Assembly: GCF_029887935.1 (NCBI RefSeq) | Contig: NZ_JARXRO010000020.1 | Coordinates: 167,588 to 231,587 of the forward strand | Origin: Luteimonas kalidii | GTDB lineage: Bacteria > Pseudomonadota > Gammaproteobacteria > Xanthomonadales > Xanthomonadaceae | Length of the DNA stretch: 64,000 nt | Direction of reading: 5' to 3' | Part shown: piece by piece, positions 35,575 through 44,123 of the stretch | Layout: every line of letters begins with the position of its first letter | How positions within the stretch are numbered: position 1 is the first letter of the stretch | Program-made: the position numbers and the translations under genes | Notes under the pieces: generated by a model | The model's input: the letters and a program-made list of their open reading frames with translations, nothing else | Told to the model about the DNA's origin: nothing | Database searches by the model: none

Positions 35575-36291
35575 ATGATGGCCGGCGACTCCGGGATGCC
35601 GATGGAGCGCCGCCGGCTGGCGGTGGTCGAGGACGACGCCGAGCTGCGCGAGCAGCTCATGCTGCCGGCCCTGCGCCGGGCCGGGTTCGACGTCACCGGG
35701 CTGGAAAGCGCGCTGCAGTTCTATCGCCTGTGGGCCGGTGCGCCGTTCGACCTGGTGCTGCTGGATGTCGGGCTGCCGGACGACGACGGGGTCGAGGTCG
35801 CGCGCCACCTGCGCGGCCTGTCGCCCGACCTGGGCATCGTGCTGTGCACCGGCCACGGGCGCGGTGCCGACCGCCTGCGCGGGTTGCGGGCGGGGGTGGA
35901 TGCCTACCTGGTCAAGCCGCTGGACATGGAGGAAGTGGTCGAGACCGTCCGCAACGTGCACCGGCGCCTGGCGGGCGGCGAATCGTCGGCCGACGGCGCG
36001 GCCGGTGGCTGGCGCCTCGACCGCCAGGGCTGGTCGCTGCGCGCGCCGTCGGGCGTTTCAGTGGATCTGAACCACGCCGAGCGCCAGATCGTGGGCGTGC
36101 TGGCGACGCGGCCCAACCAGCCGGTCTCGCGCGAGACCCTGATCCGGCACCTGACCGGCGACGTGGACGGGTTCGACCCGCACCGGCTGGAAATGCTGGT
36201 CTACCGCCTGCGGCGCAAATGCCAGGACGCCGCCGGTGAACCGCTGCCGCTCAAGGCGGTGCGCGGCCTGGGCTACGTGCTGGAGCGCTAG
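35575..36291 (+). CDS. OmpR/PhoB-family response regulator
   Basis: A 238-residue two-domain regulator. The receiver has LAVVEDDAELREQLMLPAL, phospho-acceptor LVLLDVGLPDDDGVEVA, switch residue in VLCTGHGRG, and lysine in AYLVKPLDMEEVV. The C-terminal winged helix shows VDLNHAERQIVGVLATRP and ends LKAVRGLGYVLER. Double ATG at 35575/35578 follows a GGGGACG sequence; an ATG at 35479 just after a TATCAT hexamer (35463-35468) would extend it by 32 residues. Its TAG stop shares CTAG with the stop of the convergent histidine kinase gene, its likely partner. Confidence 0.88.
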   Translation: MMAGDSGMPMERRRLAVVEDDAELREQLMLPALRRAGFDVTGLESALQFYRLWAGAPFDLVLLDVGLPDDDGVEVARHLRGLSPDLGIVLCTGHGRGADRLRGLRAGVDAYLVKPLDMEEVVETVRNVHRRLAGGESSADGAAGGWRLDRQGWSLRAPSGVSVDLNHAERQIVGVLATRPNQPVSRETLIRHLTGDVDGFDPHRLEMLVYRLRRKCQDAAGEPLPLKAVRGLGYVLER

Positions 36292-37682
36292 CCGGGCGCG
36301 AACGCGCCATCCGGCGCCGGGCCTGCGGCGACGTCCGGGTAATCGTCGTGCAAGGCAGCCGGCAGGCGCAGCACGAACGCGGCGCCGGCATCGTGGGGGG
36401 CGAGGGCCAGCTGGCCGCCCGCGCCTTCCACCAGGTCCCGCGCCACGGCCAGGCCGAGGCCGGTGCCTCGGTCCTCGGGCTTGGTGGTGAAGAACGGTTC
36501 GAACACGAGCTCGTGCAGCGCCTCGGGAATGCCGGGGCCGTCGTCGCCGAAGTGGATCTCCAGCCCGCCCGATTCCGGAACGCGCAACGCGATCGACACG
36601 TGCCCGCCGTCGGGAAGCGCGTCCGCGGCATTGGCCGCGAGGTTGAGCAGCACCAGCACCAGCTGTTCGCGGTCGAAGCGGACCGGCGCCGGGGAGTCGG
36701 GCAGTTCGAGGGTCAGCCGGATGCGCGAGCCCAGCGTCTGGCGCAGCATGGGCTCGATGCCCGCGAGCGTTTCCGCCGCGTCGAAGGTCTCGGCCAGGGC
36801 GAGGTCGCGGCGCGAGAAGTGCATCAGCTTGCGCACGTGCGCCGTGGCACGCGCGGCGGCCGAGCGCACGCCGTCGATGGCCTCGTCGCGCTCCTGCGGC
36901 GATGTCGCGTGCAGGGCGTTGTAGGCATGGCCGTTGACCAGGGTCAGCAGGTGGCCGAAGTCGTGCGCCAGCCCGCTCGCCATGCGCCCCACCGCTTCCA
37001 TCTTCTGTGCGTGCAGCAGCAGCGCCTGCGCCCGTTCGCGCGCGATGATCTCATCGCGCAGCTGGGCGTTGGCGCGTTCGAGTTCATCGCCATGCGCCAG
37101 CGCCTCTCTCAGACTCTCGCGCAGCGCGGCGACGCTGCGGTCGATCACCAGCGCGATCAGCAGAAACATCACGCAGCGGATGACGGCGTCGCCGAACGCA
37201 TGCCGGGCTTCCTCGGTATCGGTGATCACGTCGTGCGTGGCGCCGAGCAGCAGGGCGAGGGCGATCGCGCCATACATCGCCCATAGCGCCCTGCGCCCGA
37301 TCATCATCCCGGCCACGAACAGCCACAGCACCTGCACCGGCATCTCGAAGATGTGCGCGCCCAGCCCGCTGAGCGCGTACGACGCCACCAGGATCACCGC
37401 GACCAGCACCATCAGCTGGCGGATCGCCCACTGGAACCGCCCGCGCCGGATCAGCACCACCGACCACAGCGCGATCGTGCTGATCAGCAGGCTGGCCGAC
37501 AGACTCACGGTCTCGCCGTCGCGCCAGGGGATGTCGGTCCCGAAGATGCGGTAAAGCCACAGCACCGGCGGCAGGGTGCCAAGCGCCAGCAGGATGAGCT
37601 GCAGCATCGGCGCGTTGCGGCGATCGACCGGGTCGGCGATGCGCGGCACCTGCAGCCAGTGCGTGAACCTGCTCGATCCCAT
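36288..37682 (-). CDS. Membrane histidine kinase, HDF-type
   Basis: A 464-residue kinase. The first 200 residues contain five or six hydrophobic helices (LILLALGTLPPVLWLYRI, then LLISTIALWSVVLI and further), forming a membrane-embedded sensor without a large periplasmic loop. A short coiled linker leads to the H box GRMASGLAHDFGHLLTLVNG; the family usually has HDFNN, so the N after F is replaced by G here. The N box is NLAANAADALPDGG, G1 is FGDDGPGIPEALHE, and G2 is DRGTGLGLAVARDLV. The ATG at 37682 follows GAGGCGGC. It overlaps the response regulator gene tail-to-tail by four bases. The signal is unknown. Confidence 0.9.
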   Translation of the reverse strand: MGSSRFTHWLQVPRIADPVDRRNAPMLQLILLALGTLPPVLWLYRIFGTDIPWRDGETVSLSASLLISTIALWSVVLIRRGRFQWAIRQLMVLVAVILVASYALSGLGAHIFEMPVQVLWLFVAGMMIGRRALWAMYGAIALALLLGATHDVITDTEEARHAFGDAVIRCVMFLLIALVIDRSVAALRESLREALAHGDELERANAQLRDEIIARERAQALLLHAQKMEAVGRMASGLAHDFGHLLTLVNGHAYNALHATSPQERDEAIDGVRSAAARATAHVRKLMHFSRRDLALAETFDAAETLAGIEPMLRQTLGSRIRLTLELPDSPAPVRFDREQLVLVLLNLAANAADALPDGGHVSIALRVPESGGLEIHFGDDGPGIPEALHELVFEPFFTTKPEDRGTGLGLAVARDLVEGAGGQLALAPHDAGAAFVLRLPAALHDDYPDVAAGPAPDGAFAPG

Positions 37683-37775
37683 CGGATGCCGCCTCGTGTC
37701 CGGACGGCGGGCATGATCCCCGAAAACGCGCGTCAAGTAACTCACTTGCGGTGAGCGAGCGTGAGCGAAACGCGA

Positions 37776-37804
37776 TTGATGCACCGCAATGCGCTTCCTA
37801 CAGT
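37776..37804 (+). promoter_or_regulatory. Putative sigma-70-type promoter for the DUF11/OmpA operon
   Basis: TTGATG (37776-37781) and TACAGT (37799-37804) are separated by 17 bases, the optimal spacing. This is the best promoter match in the divergent gap between the histidine kinase and the large surface-protein operon. Direct CTCACTTGCGGTGAGCGAGCGTGAGCG runs just upstream could bind a regulator. Confidence 0.5.
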
Positions 37805-38001
37805 GCGCGCACTCCGGGCCGCCGTCGTGAGGTGACTCGCCGGCGCGTGCCCGGAGTCCGGATCAGGGGGATCCAGCGCCTTGCTGCATGAAGGCGTCCG
37901 GAAACGGACTGCATCGCCCCTGCTCGTCACGCGCATCGCGATTGGCGGCAGCCGCGCACATCCGTGCGCGTCGTGCCGTGGACGTTCCCAGGGGGTTGCA
38001 G

Positions 38002-41000
38002 GTGGCTTCAATCGGTTTCGGGCAGGCCCGTGTCGCGGCCGCGGGTGTCGTGCTGGCGGTGTTCGCGGGGGCGGCCGGGTTGTGGGGCGCGCCGGTGCAT
38101 GCGCAATCGGCGTCGGTGACCAACGTCGCCACGGTCGCGGCGCCAGCCGGGACCGAAGACAGCAACCCCGGCAACGAGACCGACAGCGCCACGGTCACCA
38201 TTTCCGCGGCGGCGCCGTACAGCTTCTGCGCCGCACCCGGCGGAAGCGCGACATCCAACGCGATCTACAGCATCGTCAACGGCGTCGCGATCGCGCGCTA
38301 CGAGCCCGGCGCGGGCAGCGATGCGGCCGTACCCGAACTCGCGCTGCCTTCGGTCGGTGGCGACGTCAACGCGCTGATGATCGACGCGGCCCGGGACCGC
38401 CTGCTGTTCCACACCGACACCGGCGCGACGCTGTGGGCCTACGACGCCGACAACGGCGGCTGGTATGCGGCCGCTACCGGCGTCACCGGCAACTTCCCGC
38501 GCGGCGGCATGGCGCCCGACGGCGTGGGCTACCTGATGACCGGCGGCGCCAGCCCGCAGGTGTGGCGGATCACGCCCAGCGGCGCGTTCGGCTATGCGGT
38601 CGCGAACATCGGCACCCTGACCTACGACTTCGCGCCGCAGGGCACCAATACCTCGGGCGACCTCGCGTTCGACGCCAACGGCGACGGCTGGCTGCTGGTC
38701 GGCCGCGACCTGTTCCGGGTCGACTTCGACACCCTGGCCGCCACCCGCCAGACCCGCCCGCTGATCGGTGGCGTGGTGCCCAACTTCGACTTCGCGGGCG
38801 TCGCGTTCGCCGACGACGGCACGCTCTACCTGGCCAACAACCAGGGCGGCGGTGGCAGCGCCTACCACGCCTACGATCCGGTCACGGGCGAACTCGCCAG
38901 TGCGGTGCCGACCTCCGCGGGCGGCTCGCGCGACCTGGCGTCGTGCGCGTTCCCCGTGCCGGCCGAACCCGAACTGTCGGTGGTCAAGACGCTGGCGGAA
39001 GTCAACGGTGCGCCGTACGTCGACGGCAACGCGGTGGCGGCGGGCGACACGCTGACCTGGCACATCGACATCGCCAACGACGGCGGCGCCGCGGCGACCC
39101 TGTACCCGGGCACCCCGGCCGACGTGGCCGAGACCGTGCCGGTGGGCACCACCCATGCCGGCGGCGACGATTTCACCTGCGCCGGCACCGCGGCCGGCGC
39201 CGCGTGCGGGATCACGTCGGCGGTCAACATTCCCGGCAACGGTGGCAGCGCGACGCTCGCGTTCCGCGCGACCGTGGACACGCCGTTGCCCGCCGGCCTG
39301 ACCGCCATCGCCAATGCGGTGACCTTCCCCAACGATGCGATCGACTGCACGGCCACCGGCAACGATTGCGAGGAACTCACGCCGCTCGGGCCGGCGACGT
39401 CGGTGGCGAAGGCCTCCAACCCGGCCTCCGGCGCTGCGGTGGGCGCCGGCGACACGATCGACTACACCCTCACCGTGACCGTGGCCAACGCCGCCACCAC
39501 CGAGGCGATCACCCTCGTCGACACGCTGGGTGCGGGACTGACGTTGTCGGACACGTTGCCGGCGGGCTGCACCGCGAGCGGGCAGGTGGTGACCTGCGTG
39601 CTGGCGGCGGGCGCTGCCGTGGGCACGCATGAGTTCGAGTACAGCGCGACGGTGGACGGCGATGCGACCGGCACGGTCGGCAACGTGGTCGTTCCCTCGA
39701 CGCCGCCGGGCGGCGACCCGGATCCCGACTGCACGAGCTGCGAGACGGAACATCCGCTCGCGCCGGCGACGACCGTGGCGAAGACCTCGAATCCGGCCAG
39801 CGGCGCAGCCGTCGCCGTCGGCCAGACGATCGCGTACACGCTGACCGTGGGCGTGGCCAACGCGGCCACCACCGAGGCGATCACGCTGACCGACACGCTG
39901 GGCGCCGGCCTGACGCTCTCGGGCGCACCGCCGGCCGGCTGTTCGGCAAGCGGCCAGGTGCTGACCTGCGTGCTCGCGGCCGGGGCCGCGGTCGGCACGC
40001 ACACGTTCGATTACGCGGCGACCGTGGATGCCGATGCGACCGGAACGGTCGGCAACACGGTGGTTCCCTCGACGCCGCCGGGCGGCGATCCGGATCCCGA
40101 CTGCACGACGTGCACGACCGAGCATCCGCTGACCCCGGCGACGGCGGTCGCGAAGACCTCGAATCCGGCCAGCGGCGCAGCGGTCGCCGCCGGGCAGACG
40201 ATCGCTTACACGCTGACGGTGAGCGTGGCCAATTCGGCCATCACCGAGGCGATCACGCTGACCGATACGCTGGGCGCCGGCCTGACGCTCTCGGGCGCAC
40301 CGCCGGCCGGCTGTTCGGCCAGCGGCCAGGTGCTGACCTGCGTGCTGGCGGCAGGCACCGCGGTCGGCACGCATACGTTCGACTACGCGGCGACGGTGGA
40401 CGGCGATGCGACCGGCACGGTCGGCAACGTGGTCGTGCCCTCGACCCCGCCGGGCGGCGATCCGGACCCGGACTGCACCACGTGCGAGACCGGGCATCCG
40501 TTGACGCCGGTGACGGCAGTGGCCAAGACCTCGATGCCCGCATCGGGCACGACGGTCGCCCCCGGCGACAGCCTCGCCTATACGCTGAGCGTGACGGTGG
40601 TGAACGCCGACACGACCGAAGCGATCACGCTCACCGACACGCTGGGTGCGGGGCTGACGCTGTCCGGCGCGCTGCCGGCCGGCTGCTCGGCGAGCGGCCA
40701 GGTGGTGACCTGCGTGCTGGCGTCCGGCGCCACGGTGGGCACGCACACGTTCACCTACGAGGCGACGGTGGATGCCGACGCGACCGGAACGGTCGGGAAC
40801 GTGGTGGTTCCCTCGACGCCGCCGGGTGGTGATCCCGATCCCGGATGCACGACCTGTTCCACCGACCACCCCGTCGAGCCGACCAGCATCACGGTCGTGA
40901 AGTCGGCCGACCCGGCGCCGGGCACCGAGGTGTCGCCGGGCGACACGCTGACCTACACGCTGACCGTGACCGTCGCCACCTCGGCCACGACCGAAGTGCT

Positions 41001-44000
41001 GACGCTGGTCGATGCCCTGGGCGAAGGCCTAGGCTTCGGCGAAGTGACGGACACGGGCGCATTCGCCTGCACCGGCGCACTGACCTGCACCCTGCCCGCG
41101 GGCACGGTGCCGGGCAGCTATGCGCTGAGCTACACCGCCACCGTGGATGCCGACGCGAGCGGCACGCTGCGCAACGTGGTCACCGCGAGCAATCCGCCCG
41201 GCGGCACCGATCCCGATCCCGAATGCACCACGTGCACCACCGAGCACGTCGTCGAACCGACCTCGATCACGGTGGCGAAGTCGTCCGATCCCGCGCCGGG
41301 CAGCGAAGTGGCGCCGGGCGACACGCTGGCCTACACGCTGACGGTGACGGTGGCGAACTCGGCCACGACCCAGGTGCTGACACTGGTCGACACCCTCGGC
41401 GAGGGCCTGGGCTTCGGTGAAGTGACCGATGCGGGCGCGTTCGCGTGCACCGGGTCGCTGACCTGCACGCTGCCCGCCGGCGCCGTGCCGGGCACCTATG
41501 CGCTGACGTACACCGCAACGGTGGATGCCGATGCCACCGGCACGCTGGGCAACGTGGTGACGGCGGGCAACCCGCCGGGCGGCGATCCGGAGCCGGAGTG
41601 CACCACGTGCGCGACCGAACACGAGGTGATCGCGCCGGTGGTCACCGTGACCAAGTCCTCCAACCCGGGCAGCGACACCCCGGTGCGTGCGGGCGACCTC
41701 ATCACCTATACCCTGCAGGCGACGGTCGAGCATTCGGCGACGCGCGAGGTGCTGACCCTCGACGACACCCTGGGCGAGGGCCTGGGCTTCGGCGAGGTGA
41801 CCGATGCGGGCGCGTTCGCCTGCACCGGCACCCTGACCTGCACGCTGCCGTCGGGCACCCTGCCGGGCACCTACGCGCTGACCTACACCGCGACGGTGGA
41901 TGCCGACGCCACCGTCATCGTGAGCAACGTGGTCGCCGCCAGCGGCGGCACCGGCACCGGCGGCCAGCCGCCGACGTGCGCCAGCTGCAATACCCAGCAC
42001 CCCCTGGTCGAGCCGCGGATCGTCATCGCCAAGCAGGCGACGCCGGGCGAGGATCAGGAAGTCGGCGTCGGCGACATCATCGAGTACACGCTGACGGCGA
42101 CGGTGGAGAATTCCGCCACGCGCGCCGACGTGCGGCTGGTCGACACGCCCGGACCGGGCCTTGCGCTGGGCGCGCTGCCCGCGGGCTGCGCCGCTGCGGG
42201 CACCACCGTGGTCTGCACCCTGCCGACGGGCACCGTGCCGGGCGACTACGCCTTCACCTATCCGGCCACGGTCACGGCGGATGCCAGCGGCAGCGTCGAG
42301 AACGTGGTGGTGGGCGAATCCACCGACGTCGAACCCGAATGTACGGTCTGCGAAACCAGCCACGAACTGGCCGACGACGCGCTGCTGCGCATCGTCAAGA
42401 GCGTGGCCGTGCGCAACGTCGCGATCGGCGACCTGGTCCGCTACACCCTGGCGGTCGAGAACATCGGTGCGGTGAACGTCACCGGCGCCACCCTCGTCGA
42501 CACCCCGCCGGACGGCTTCAGCTACGTCGAGGGCTCGATGGCGGTGACCGACCGCGACGGCGCCTTCACCCTGGACGGGCGGCATCCGCTGCGCATCGGC
42601 GGGCTCGACATCGAGGCCGGCGGGCAGGCGACCATCGTCTACCTGCTGCGCGTCGGCGCAGGCGTGCGTGCCGGCATGCACGTCAACGAGGCGGTCGCGG
42701 TCGACGCGGCGGACACGCCGATCTCGAACGTCGCCACCGCGCAGGTCGCGCTCGACGCCGATCCGCTGCTCGACGACAGCCTGGTCTTCGGCACCGTCTT
42801 CGACGACCGCGACGGCGACGGCTGGCAGGATCGCGCGGACCTGGGCGACGTGCGCGTGCAGGGCGGTTTCGCGCCCGCGGCCTACGTCGCCGGTTCGACC
42901 ACGATCGATCGTGGCGACGGTCCGCAGCCGGTCGCCGATGCAAGCGCGCCGCTGCTGCACGGCATCGACGTGGGCACGATCGCGGCACGGCAGTCCGAAG
43001 CCGACCCGGTGGAGGCGCGCCAGGTGGTGATCCGCCAGCGCCTGCGCTCGGCCGATTTCACCGGCGAACTGGTGCTGACCAGCGCCCAGGGCGCGACCCT
43101 GCGCATGGACGCCGCCGGCAACACCACGCTCGAACGCAGCGGCGAGGCGGCGAAGGGACTGAACGCGGCCGAGCCGACGGTCGAGCGCGTGGTGTCCGCG
43201 GTGGAAGGCGGTTTCGACGTGGCCTACGTCATCGCCAACGCGGGCATCGACGAGCGCGGCATTCCCGGCGTGCGCATCGCGTCGGTGGAGGGCGTGCTGA
43301 TCGAGACCGACCAGTACGGCCGCTACCACCTGGCCGACGTGCACGGCGGCGACTGGGGCCATGGCCGCAACTTCATCCTCAAGGTCGATCCGGCCACGCT
43401 GCCGCCAGGCACGCCGTTCACCACCGCCAATCCGCTGGTGCGGCGCGTGACCCCGGGCCTGCCGGTGCGTTTCGACTTCGGCGTGCAGCTGCCGGTGCAG
43501 GTGCTGCCGGGCGGCGAGCGGCGGGTGGAACTGGAACTTGGCGAAGTGATCTTCCAGCCCGGCAGCGCCGAGGTGCGCGAGGCGTACCTGCCTGCGATCG
43601 CGGAGATGGCGGAACAGGTCGAGCGCCATCGCGGCGGCGAGGTGGTGATCACCGCCGACGGCGACAGCGAGGGCCTGGCCTTCGCCCGCGCGGCCGCGGT
43701 GCGCGATGCGCTGCAGGCGCAGGTGCCCGCCGAGGCGCAGGCCGGGCTGAGCGTGGTCCTGCGCACGCGCGTCGAGGATCCGCACAGCCTGGTCGCGGGC
43801 GTGGATGCCGGCGGCGCGTTGCTGGGCACGGCGCTGTTCGACACCGACCAGTCGCGGATCCGGCCGGAGTTCGAAAGCCTGCTCGACGCGGTCGCGAAAC
43901 GGCTCGAGCAACTCGGCGGCGGCGTGGTGGCGATCGTCGGACACACCGATGTGCGCGGCTCGCACGCGTACAACGCCGCGCTCGGGTTGCGACGCGCCAG

Positions 44001-44109
44001 CGCGGTGCAGCAGGCGCTCGCGCAGCGGTTGAGTCCGGAGGTCCGCGCGCAGGTGCGGGTCGAGGCAAGCAGCGATCCGGCGGCCCCCGTCGGCACGGAA
44101 CGCAGGTAA
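38002..44109 (+). CDS. Giant exported DUF11-repeat protein with C-terminal OmpA-like domains
   Basis: About 2035 residues. With the GTG start at 38002, preceded by AGGGGG, it opens with a clean signal peptide (VASIGFGQARVAAAGVVLAV, cleavage near VHAQS); an ATG at 37888 would add 38 residues. A globular region of about 320 residues resembles a beta-propeller-like cap (CAAPGGS, then LMIDAARDRLLFHTDTG). Eight DUF11 (conserved repeat) domains follow, spaced 123-126 residues, each closed by a CxxCx3H linker such as CTTCTTEH. Then come a ninth DUF11-like domain, a carboxypeptidase-regulatory-like domain (GVLIETDQYGRYHLADV), and two OmpA-like domains, the last with VAIVGHTDVRGSHAYN for peptidoglycan binding. 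It heads a three-gene surface operon. Confidence 0.88.
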   Translation: MASIGFGQARVAAAGVVLAVFAGAAGLWGAPVHAQSASVTNVATVAAPAGTEDSNPGNETDSATVTISAAAPYSFCAAPGGSATSNAIYSIVNGVAIARYEPGAGSDAAVPELALPSVGGDVNALMIDAARDRLLFHTDTGATLWAYDADNGGWYAAATGVTGNFPRGGMAPDGVGYLMTGGASPQVWRITPSGAFGYAVANIGTLTYDFAPQGTNTSGDLAFDANGDGWLLVGRDLFRVDFDTLAATRQTRPLIGGVVPNFDFAGVAFADDGTLYLANNQGGGGSAYHAYDPVTGELASAVPTSAGGSRDLASCAFPVPAEPELSVVKTLAEVNGAPYVDGNAVAAGDTLTWHIDIANDGGAAATLYPGTPADVAETVPVGTTHAGGDDFTCAGTAAGAACGITSAVNIPGNGGSATLAFRATVDTPLPAGLTAIANAVTFPNDAIDCTATGNDCEELTPLGPATSVAKASNPASGAAVGAGDTIDYTLTVTVANAATTEAITLVDTLGAGLTLSDTLPAGCTASGQVVTCVLAAGAAVGTHEFEYSATVDGDATGTVGNVVVPSTPPGGDPDPDCTSCETEHPLAPATTVAKTSNPASGAAVAVGQTIAYTLTVGVANAATTEAITLTDTLGAGLTLSGAPPAGCSASGQVLTCVLAAGAAVGTHTFDYAATVDADATGTVGNTVVPSTPPGGDPDPDCTTCTTEHPLTPATAVAKTSNPASGAAVAAGQTIAYTLTVSVANSAITEAITLTDTLGAGLTLSGAPPAGCSASGQVLTCVLAAGTAVGTHTFDYAATVDGDATGTVGNVVVPSTPPGGDPDPDCTTCETGHPLTPVTAVAKTSMPASGTTVAPGDSLAYTLSVTVVNADTTEAITLTDTLGAGLTLSGALPAGCSASGQVVTCVLASGATVGTHTFTYEATVDADATGTVGNVVVPSTPPGGDPDPGCTTCSTDHPVEPTSITVVKSADPAPGTEVSPGDTLTYTLTVTVATSATTEVLTLVDALGEGLGFGEVTDTGAFACTGALTCTLPAGTVPGSYALSYTATVDADASGTLRNVVTASNPPGGTDPDPECTTCTTEHVVEPTSITVAKSSDPAPGSEVAPGDTLAYTLTVTVANSATTQVLTLVDTLGEGLGFGEVTDAGAFACTGSLTCTLPAGAVPGTYALTYTATVDADATGTLGNVVTAGNPPGGDPEPECTTCATEHEVIAPVVTVTKSSNPGSDTPVRAGDLITYTLQATVEHSATREVLTLDDTLGEGLGFGEVTDAGAFACTGTLTCTLPSGTLPGTYALTYTATVDADATVIVSNVVAASGGTGTGGQPPTCASCNTQHPLVEPRIVIAKQATPGEDQEVGVGDIIEYTLTATVENSATRADVRLVDTPGPGLALGALPAGCAAAGTTVVCTLPTGTVPGDYAFTYPATVTADASGSVENVVVGESTDVEPECTVCETSHELADDALLRIVKSVAVRNVAIGDLVRYTLAVENIGAVNVTGATLVDTPPDGFSYVEGSMAVTDRDGAFTLDGRHPLRIGGLDIEAGGQATIVYLLRVGAGVRAGMHVNEAVAVDAADTPISNVATAQVALDADPLLDDSLVFGTVFDDRDGDGWQDRADLGDVRVQGGFAPAAYVAGSTTIDRGDGPQPVADASAPLLHGIDVGTIAARQSEADPVEARQVVIRQRLRSADFTGELVLTSAQGATLRMDAAGNTTLERSGEAAKGLNAAEPTVERVVSAVEGGFDVAYVIANAGIDERGIPGVRIASVEGVLIETDQYGRYHLADVHGGDWGHGRNFILKVDPATLPPGTPFTTANPLVRRVTPGLPVRFDFGVQLPVQVLPGGERRVELELGEVIFQPGSAEVREAYLPAIAEMAEQVERHRGGEVVITADGDSEGLAFARAAAVRDALQAQVPAEAQAGLSVVLRTRVEDPHSLVAGVDAGGALLGTALFDTDQSRIRPEFESLLDAVAKRLEQLGGGVVAIVGHTDVRGSHAYNAALGLRRASAVQQALAQRLSPEVRAQVRVEASSDPAAPVGTERR
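39408..42395 (+). repeat. Eight tandem ~370-bp repeats inside the DUF11 gene
   Basis: Repeat units start near 39408, 39776, 40145, 40514, 40892, 41270, 41648 and 42023. The first periods are 369 bases and later ones 375-378 bases. Blocks such as GTGGTTCCCTCGACGCCGCC recur almost unchanged at the DNA level, so the array has been recently duplicated or homogenised. Each encodes one DUF11 domain with an internal cysteine pair and a terminal CxxCx3H. Confidence 0.88.
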
Positions 44110-44123
44110 GGGGGATCCGGACC

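Noticed and set aside
39408-42395. Multi-haem cytochrome reading of the DUF11 protein
   Set aside because: The cysteine motifs are CxxCx3H, with three residues between the second cysteine and histidine. Haem c attachment needs CxxCH.
38008-43965. Two open frames of about 950-980 residues on the minus strand inside the DUF11 gene
   Set aside because: They arise from the high GC and the tandem repeats of the plus-strand gene; residues are Arg/Gly/Val-biased and show no signal peptide or motif.
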